Shown one piece after another: positions 1 to 4,128 of a stretch of 5,038 nt of DNA; within the stretch, counting starts at the first letter, position 1, and the number at the start of each line of letters is the position of its first letter. The position numbers were made by a program, and so were the translations under genes. The notes beneath the pieces are model-generated. The model made no database searches. It saw only the letters and a program-made list of their open reading frames with translations, and was not told the origin of the DNA. This stretch comes from Crocinitomicaceae bacterium (lineage in GTDB: Bacteria > Bacteroidota > Bacteroidia > Flavobacteriales_D > Crocinitomicaceae), in the NCBI GenBank assembly GCA_013215515.1, contig JABSPC010000468.1:1-5038 (forward strand), in the 5' to 3' direction.

Positions 1-462
1 GTAACGCCAAGAACACATGAGGTTTTAGGTAACCTTTTGAAATCTGGATTGGACCATACAAATGTTCACGAGTCAACGTATGATGGAAATCGTATGGATA
101 AGTTAAAACTGAGAGGTTTTGCAATTTCTGAAAAGTTAGAAGTTGTACAGGAATATGGTGTTGCAATCTTGTCTTTGTCAGAAGAAGAATTGGCTCGATT
201 TAACTATATCAAAGGCGATACCGAAGGCTTAGTTAATATTGCTTTATCCGTTGAAGGGGTTCAAACGGCTGTTTTCTTTGTGGAAAGCAAAGGAAGAATT
301 AAAATTTCGTTTCGATCAAAAGGAGCTCCGGTGAATGTGTTGGCAAATGAGAATTTTGACGGAGGCGGACATAAGTTTGCTGCTGGAGGGATAAGTGACT
401 TGAACATGAGTGATACTCTAGATAAATTTAAATCATTAATACCTAAATATTTCGGTGAATAA
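1..462 (+). CDS. nrnA: DHH/DHHA1-family phosphoesterase, NrnA-like (C-terminal part, 5' truncated by window)
   Basis: The reading frame is open from base 1, so the gene begins upstream; 153 residues are visible, roughly the last half of a protein usually near 330 residues. NrnA-type enzymes are cytoplasmic, manganese-dependent bifunctional nano-RNases and pAp phosphatases: they degrade 2-5 nt RNAs and hydrolyse 3'-phosphoadenosine 5'-phosphate. The fragment starts within the end of the DHH domain and linker (TPRTHEVLGNLLKSGLDH), continues with the conserved GDTEGLVN segment (fragment residues 72-79), the substrate-contacting KISFRSKG stretch (101-108), and the DHHA1 glycine motif GGGHKFAAGG (121-130), all intact. 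The catalytic DHH metal-binding motifs lie outside the window. The stop overlaps the start of the next gene by 8 nt, implying co-transcription with the FKBP lipoprotein genes. A DHH phosphoesterase beside a GldI-like isomerase is, from memory, a recurring Flavobacteriia arrangement. Family assignment is secure; the exact substrate (nanoRNA or pAp) is inferred. Confidence 0.93.
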   Translation, partial: VTPRTHEVLGNLLKSGLDHTNVHESTYDGNRMDKLKLRGFAISEKLEVVQEYGVAILSLSEEELARFNYIKGDTEGLVNIALSVEGVQTAVFFVESKGRIKISFRSKGAPVNVLANENFDGGGHKFAAGGISDLNMSDTLDKFKSLIPKYFGE

Positions 463-973
463 ATTCTTTTACATAGCGATTGCCATTCTTTTTGTGTCAT
501 GTACGGAAGAGAAAAAACCGGTTGAACCAGAATTTGAATGGGATAAGATACAATCATCTGAATTGAATAGCAAATTTGCAAAACAAGAGGAGATTGATAT
601 CAAATTGTATCTGGAAATGCGACCAAAGTGGGAGATGACCAAAACCGGATCGGGATTGCGTTATTGGGTTTATAAATCGGGTGAAGGTGAAGGCTTAGTC
701 TCTGGGGATATTGCGGAGGTGGAATATTCTGTCGGTTTATTGGATGGAACTGAATGCTATTCAACGGATTCAGATGAATACGTCGAGGTAATAATAGATC
801 ACAGTGAAGTTGAAACTGGTATGCAAGAGGCATTAAAGCTGTTGAAAGTTGGAGATATGGCGAAAGTTATTGTTCCAAGTCATCTTGGACATGGGCTTTT
901 AGGTGATTTAGATAAGATCCCACCTCAGAGAACATTAGTGATTGATTTAACCTTATTAGGAATAACGAAATGA
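455..973 (+). CDS. GldI-like FKBP-type peptidyl-prolyl cis-trans isomerase lipoprotein
   Basis: This is a 172-residue predicted lipoprotein. A short Lys/hydrophobic leader ends in the lipobox LFVSC, giving lipidated Cys16, so the mature protein should sit in the periplasm on the inner or outer membrane. A charged linker and helical segment (about 17-65) precede an FKBP fold (about 66-170) with recognisable blocks: SGDIAEVEYSVG, LDGTECYS, GMQEALKLLKVGD and the closing KIPPQ...LVIDLTLL. The overall plan resembles GldI, the FKBP-type lipoprotein linked to gliding in Flavobacterium. Against FKBP12 the pocket is altered: Tyr26 is kept (Tyr91), but Phe36/Asp37 become Cys101/Tyr102, Ile56 becomes Glu120, Trp59 becomes Met123 and Tyr82 becomes His146, so isomerase activity is uncertain and a chaperone role is possible. 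The start is GTG at 455: the frame closes upstream at 437-439, and only this start preserves the complete signal peptide. It overlaps the preceding stop by 8 nt and the following gene by 4 nt. Whether this organism glides cannot be told from here. Confidence 0.88.
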   Translation: MNKFFYIAIAILFVSCTEEKKPVEPEFEWDKIQSSELNSKFAKQEEIDIKLYLEMRPKWEMTKTGSGLRYWVYKSGEGEGLVSGDIAEVEYSVGLLDGTECYSTDSDEYVEVIIDHSEVETGMQEALKLLKVGDMAKVIVPSHLGHGLLGDLDKIPPQRTLVIDLTLLGITK

Positions 974-1845
974 AACATTGGCTAATTTTAATAGCGACAT
1001 TGACACTTGTGTCTTGTAGTGACAAAGATGAAAAGCGGGATACCAAGGACGTGGAAATCACGGCTAACAATAATTCGAATAACCCGAATAAGAATCCGAC
1101 GGTAATAATCGATTCAAATACTGTGGACTTTGAAGCGGATCGAGATATCGTTGACGAAAAGGAAATCAAGGGTGGATTGAACATTAAATGGTACGAACAT
1201 GGCGAAGGCGAACAAGTGAAAGCTGGAGATATGGTCAATATCGATTACAAAGTGTATTTGGAAAACGGTGAAGTTATTGATGGAAATCACCTTCGGCAGT
1301 TAGCGAGTTTTCCCTTTATGGTTGGCTTTCAGATGCAGAAAGAAGGCTGGGACAACGCTTTAAAAGAGCTTAGAATTGGTGATTTCGCCGAGATTTTCAT
1401 TCCAGCAAGTGAAATAAGGGGAAACAAAGAAATCGAAGGGTTAATCCCCAAGAATTCGAATAACATTCTGAAAATTAGGATTTTGAGTTTTAACGAACCT
1501 ACTAGAGTAATTGACGGAACTAGAATATGGTTGATGAATGAAAATAAGGCGAACACGAATCTGTTTGGTGAGACAAATCGAATTTCATTTCATTGCTGGG
1601 TATCATCTCCATCGAATCCATTATACTTCAATACGGAATGGGAAAATAACCCTTATGGATACGGTTTAGGCGATGGAGGACTTGTTCCTGGGCTCCGTAA
1701 AGCGTTAATTAATGCTAAAAAGGCCGACCTTATGTTTGTCCATGTTCCATCCAAAGAAGCCTACGGTGCTATGGGGTACCAAGATTTAGTTAAACCAAAT
1801 GAAGATCTACTATATCGCGTGTTCGTGATGGCAGTGACTGAATAA
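970..1845 (+). CDS. Lipoprotein with two tandem FKBP-type peptidyl-prolyl isomerase-like domains
   Basis: A 291-residue lipoprotein: the leader MKHWLILIATLTLVSC places the lipidated Cys at 16. It is followed by an acidic/Asn-rich flexible linker (about 17-60, including NNNSNNPNKN, encoded by a small near-repeat with cgaataa at 1076 and 1085). Two FKBP-like domains follow. Domain 1 (about 69-174) shows AGDMVNIDYKVYLENGEVID, the Trp59 equivalent Trp127 in KEGWDNAL, the Asp37 equivalent Asp104 and a final ILKIRIL strand, but has lost the AYG loop. Domain 2 (about 178-291) has Phe220-Asn221 at the Phe36-Asp37 position, GLVPGLRKAL with Leu242 at the Trp59 position, and a well-kept KEAYGAMG loop with the Tyr82 equivalent Tyr265. 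It is about twice the length of a single-domain FKBP lipoprotein. The ATGA overlap at 970-973 with the upstream FKBP gene suggests translational coupling and a shared role in folding exported proteins. Domain 2 is divergent, so its FKBP identity rests on motif order. A search could return only a hypothetical-lipoprotein label. Confidence 0.82.
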   Translation: MKHWLILIATLTLVSCSDKDEKRDTKDVEITANNNSNNPNKNPTVIIDSNTVDFEADRDIVDEKEIKGGLNIKWYEHGEGEQVKAGDMVNIDYKVYLENGEVIDGNHLRQLASFPFMVGFQMQKEGWDNALKELRIGDFAEIFIPASEIRGNKEIEGLIPKNSNNILKIRILSFNEPTRVIDGTRIWLMNENKANTNLFGETNRISFHCWVSSPSNPLYFNTEWENNPYGYGLGDGGLVPGLRKALINAKKADLMFVHVPSKEAYGAMGYQDLVKPNEDLLYRVFVMAVTE

Positions 1846-1867
1846 TTAATTCAATTTTTTATCTTTG
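1837..1867 (+). promoter_or_regulatory. Candidate Bacteroidota-type promoter upstream of the M23 peptidase gene
   Basis: In the 61-nt gap after the tandem-FKBP gene, TATCTTTG at 1860-1867 matches the Bacteroidota primary-sigma -7 element TAnnTTTG exactly. Nineteen bases upstream is ACTG (1837-1840), only a weak match to the -33 TTTG element; it lies within the 3' end of the upstream coding sequence. Transcription would start near 1872, giving a leader of about 35 nt before the ATG at 1907. The same octamer pattern also occurs inside genes in this window, so the intergenic position, more than the motif itself, supports the call. Confidence 0.42.
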
Positions 1868-1906
1868 TGTCGGCTGAGTACTAGCTGTAGCAAGAAAATT
1901 TAAATT

Positions 1907-2845
1907 ATGCGACTTCTCCTAATTTCTTTTCTAACATTAAACTCTCTGGCTGGAAATTCCCAGAAAATCATTGATACCATCCATTCTGACGAAGGAACGA
2001 TGATTGTTTTTGCCAACCGTACATGGACATATCTTGAAGATATTAACTTCGACGGAGTCATGAATCATTACGTGGCAGATCAGGTTGCTACTGATTCAAA
2101 CTTAAATTATATCCAATCCTGGGATCATGATATGTGTTATACGTCTAATTTGGCGAATAACGTGAACTTGTTGAAAGATACAATTTGGTTGTGCTTAGAA
2201 GATATGGAAAGCGATAGCCTTGACGGCTTGTTTCATATGCCTACTGATGGAAGACATATTACTTCACATTTCGGGTGGAGAAGGGGTAGAAATCACAATG
2301 GAACGGACCTTGATTTAAATACAGGTGACACAGTTCGTGCTGCTTGGGGAGGAAAAATTAGGTATGCGAAATACAATACTAGCGGATTCGGGAACTTGGT
2401 TATTATTCGCCATCACAATGGGTTAGAGACATTTTATGCACACTTAAGTAAGCATCTTGTTGTGCCGAATCAAACGGTTAAACCTGGTGATCCAATAGGG
2501 CTAGGTGGTAATACGGGCCATTCATTTGGATCGCATCTTCATTTTGAAGTTCGTTTCTACGATATTCCAATGAATCCTGAAAAGATTATTGATTTTAAGG
2601 AAGGTAAAGTTCGGGATGAGAACTTAATGGTTCATCGAGGCTTGTTTAGACCTGGTGGTTACACGCCGAGCTCTTCGGGGACTACCGTTGCTAGTGGTAA
2701 TCGTAAGTATTATAGAGTTCGATCAGGTGATACATTAGGGGCTATTGCGTCGAGAAACAGAACAACAGTATCAAGAATATGCCAGTTGAATGGTATTCGG
2801 CCAACTACTGTATTGCAAATTGGTAAAAACCTTAGAATTCGCTAA
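1907..2845 (+). CDS. Secreted M23-family (LytM) peptidoglycan endopeptidase with C-terminal LysM domain
   Basis: The 312-residue product begins with a Sec signal peptide (hydrophobic stretch LLLISFLTLNSLAG, probable cleavage near residues 15-19, no lipobox), so it should act in the periplasm or outside the cell. Residues about 20-105 form an N-terminal region of unknown function with two cysteines (Cys77, Cys96) that could pair. The LytM peptidase domain (about 107-230) keeps the full zinc site: His130 and Asp134 in NHNGTD and His212 in SHLHFE as ligands, with His179 (FYAHL) and His210 as catalytic histidines. It is therefore expected to be an active metallo-endopeptidase cutting peptide cross-links in peptidoglycan. 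A Ser/Gly/Thr-rich linker (about 245-266) leads to one LysM domain (about 268-311; YYRVRSGDTLGAIASRN...ICQLNG...LQIGKNLRI), which binds glycan chains. It is flanked by 61-nt and 71-nt gaps, each with a candidate promoter, so it is probably transcribed alone. A cell-separation or wall-growth role is inferred. Confidence 0.94.
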   Translation: MRLLLISFLTLNSLAGNSQKIIDTIHSDEGTMIVFANRTWTYLEDINFDGVMNHYVADQVATDSNLNYIQSWDHDMCYTSNLANNVNLLKDTIWLCLEDMESDSLDGLFHMPTDGRHITSHFGWRRGRNHNGTDLDLNTGDTVRAAWGGKIRYAKYNTSGFGNLVIIRHHNGLETFYAHLSKHLVVPNQTVKPGDPIGLGGNTGHSFGSHLHFEVRFYDIPMNPEKIIDFKEGKVRDENLMVHRGLFRPGGYTPSSSGTTVASGNRKYYRVRSGDTLGAIASRNRTTVSRICQLNGIRPTTVLQIGKNLRIR

Positions 2846-2880
2846 ATACACAATAAGCGTTAAACTAAGCCGTAATAAAC

Positions 2881-2910
2881 ATTGAATAATATTTAATAGT
2901 AGTACTTTTG
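2881..2910 (+). promoter_or_regulatory. Candidate Bacteroidota-type promoter for bamD-rpoZ-coaBC, very close to the bamD start
   Basis: In the 71-nt gap before bamD, TACTTTTG (2903-2910) matches the -7 consensus TAnnTTTG exactly, and ATTG (2881-2884) lies 18 bases upstream in the place expected for the -33 element (TTTG, usual spacing about 19). The surrounding DNA is very A/T-rich. Only six bases separate the -7 element from the bamD ATG at 2917, so initiation would fall at or within a few bases of the start codon, giving a leaderless or near-leaderless mRNA. No other promoter-like pair was seen in the gap. Confidence 0.55.
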
Positions 2911-2916
2911 ATAACA

Positions 2917-3786
2917 ATGAAAAATACAATTCTCATAGCTCTTGGATCTCTTGTACTTGCCGTGACTTCTTGTTCTGATTATAATGAAGTCGTAAAGTCG
3001 GATGATTACGATAAAAAAATTGTAACGGCAAATGATTATTTCCAAAGAGGAAGTAAGCCAACGATTAAACACCCAGGAACGAAAAGAGAAAAGGAAAAGA
3101 TTAACAGTTCTGTTATTTTAAGATCGATTAATCTTTACGAGCAGATTTATCAGCGGATGCCTAAGACTGATGAAGGCGAATTAGCCTATTTCAGATTGGG
3201 TAAAGCCTATTATATCGCGGGTGATTACTACATGGGAGGATATTATTTGGGTCAATTTCCTCAACGTTTTCCATACAGCATAAAAGCTGAAGAGTCGTTA
3301 TTCCTAAGTGCAATGTGTTCAGTGAACAACTCTCCAGAATCTTCTTTGGATCAAACTGAAACTGAATTGGCTATAAATGGATTGCAACAGTTTGTTGATC
3401 GTTATCCTACTTCGAATTTCGTTGATTCATGCAACGGTATCATGGATGGCCTTCGATTTAAAGTGGAATTGAAAGAGTACACTACAGTGAAACTTTATGC
3501 TAAGACACAACGTTTTGCAGCGGCTGTGAGCGCAGCAAACACGTTCCTCGAGGATTATCCGATGTCAGAGTTTAAAGAAGAGGTCTATTTTATTCTCGTG
3601 AAAAACTCTTACTTGTTAGCAAAAAATAGCATTGAGAACAAAAAAGTGGAAAGAATCAATGATACTATTGAAAGATATAATACCTTTGTATCCTTGTTTC
3701 CGTCATCAGACAGAGTTAACGATTTGATGAACTATAAACGGATCATGCAAAGTGAATTAAGTAAAATAAAGAGTTCAAGCAATTAA
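2917..3786 (+). CDS. bamD: Outer membrane protein assembly factor BamD (TPR lipoprotein)
   Basis: BamD is the essential lipoprotein partner of BamA in the machine that folds beta-barrel proteins into the outer membrane; it sits on the periplasmic face of that membrane. The 289-residue product has a lipoprotein signal ending VTSC (lipidated Cys19). The rest is alpha-helical with several TPR-like units: about 37-80 (ANDYFQRG...INLYEQIYQRMP), 85-118 (GELAYFRLGKAYYIAGDYYMGG), 122-165 (AEESLFLSAMC...LQQFVDRYP), 186-216 and 222-262 (EEVYFILVKNSYLLAKNSI...YNTFVSLFP). The paired helices ending in FPxS/YPxS turns are characteristic of the BamD/YfiO family. A basic segment (about 46-62, KPTIKHPGTKREKEK) sits between the helices of the first unit. 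The start is ATG 2917; an in-frame TTG at 2908 would also be open but overlaps the -7 promoter element and adds only three residues. The next gene begins 8 nt after the stop, consistent with an operon with rpoZ and coaBC. Confidence 0.93.
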   Translation: MKNTILIALGSLVLAVTSCSDYNEVVKSDDYDKKIVTANDYFQRGSKPTIKHPGTKREKEKINSSVILRSINLYEQIYQRMPKTDEGELAYFRLGKAYYIAGDYYMGGYYLGQFPQRFPYSIKAEESLFLSAMCSVNNSPESSLDQTETELAINGLQQFVDRYPTSNFVDSCNGIMDGLRFKVELKEYTTVKLYAKTQRFAAAVSAANTFLEDYPMSEFKEEVYFILVKNSYLLAKNSIENKKVERINDTIERYNTFVSLFPSSDRVNDLMNYKRIMQSELSKIKSSSN

Positions 3787-3794
3787 TTAGACTT

Positions 3795-4118
3795 ATGAGT
3801 TTTAAGAATAGTACAGCTGAAAAGACTACAATAACAAGAAACACAGACGAAATCGAAGAAATGACTGGTAATATTTACGAGTCTATCGTTTTGATGTCTA
3901 AAAGATCAAATCAATTAAGCGTTGACTTGAAAGAAGAACTTACTCAGAAATTGGCAGAGTTTGCTTCGACAACTGATAATCTTGAAGAAGTCTTTGAAAA
4001 TAGAGAACAAATTGAAATCTCTAGATTTTATGAAAGACTTCCTAAGCCTGTTGCTATGGCGATTCAAGAGTTAATGGAAGATAAAATCTACGTTAGAAAT
4101 CCTGTAGTGGAAGACTAA
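3795..4118 (+). CDS. rpoZ: DNA-directed RNA polymerase omega subunit (Bacteroidota Rpb6-like)
   Basis: A 107-residue cytoplasmic protein. Omega, the bacterial counterpart of eukaryotic/archaeal Rpb6, helps fold and latch the beta' subunit during RNA polymerase assembly. The recognisable core is TGNIYESIVLMSKRSNQLS (about 24-42), matching the omega/Rpb6 first helix with its invariant-looking Ser-Lys-Arg-(Ser/Ala)-Xaa-Gln pattern. It is followed by a charged helix (DLKEELTQKLAEFASTTDNLEEVFEN, in two parts, about 44-69) and the Bacteroidota-type C-terminal tail RFYERLPKPVAMAIQELMEDKI. The protein is longer and more charged than E. coli omega (about 90 residues), as is usual for this phylum. It lies 8 nt after bamD and 10 nt before coaBC. 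Adjacency of rpoZ and coaBC is also known in Firmicutes such as Bacillus, which supports the assignment. Sequence identity to classical omega is low, so the call rests on the helix motif plus gene order. Confidence 0.9.
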   Translation: MSFKNSTAEKTTITRNTDEIEEMTGNIYESIVLMSKRSNQLSVDLKEELTQKLAEFASTTDNLEEVFENREQIEISRFYERLPKPVAMAIQELMEDKIYVRNPVVED

Positions 4119-4128
4119 ATAAAAAAAA

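Noticed and set aside
261..581. Open frame on the - strand across the end of the DHH gene and start of the FKBP gene (about 106 codons)
   Set aside because: It is antisense to two well-supported genes with clear protein motifs, and its translation shows no recognisable domain; it is a shadow of the + strand codon usage.
600..1556. Three - strand open frames (600-833, 867-1238, 1329-1556) opposite the FKBP lipoprotein genes
   Set aside because: All are antisense to coding sequence with convincing lipoprotein signals and FKBP motifs; none shows a signal peptide or domain of its own.
1731..1738. TATGTTTG inside the tandem-FKBP gene as an alternative promoter for the M23 gene
   Set aside because: There is no -33-like element at the right spacing and the leader would be about 165 nt; the intergenic match at 1860 is a better candidate.
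2908..2916. In-frame TTG at 2908 as the start of bamD
   Set aside because: It falls inside the -7 promoter element and adds only three residues; ATG 2917 gives a normal lipoprotein signal peptide.
2846..2916. Possible terminator between the M23 gene and bamD
   Set aside because: The gap contains only a short direct repeat of taagc; no stable inverted repeat followed by T residues was found by eye.
3681..3688. TACCTTTG, matching TAnnTTTG, inside bamD about 107 nt before rpoZ
   Set aside because: No -33-like TTG lies at suitable spacing (the nearest ATTG is only 10 bases away), and it encodes ordinary protein sequence; an internal rpoZ promoter is possible but unsupported.
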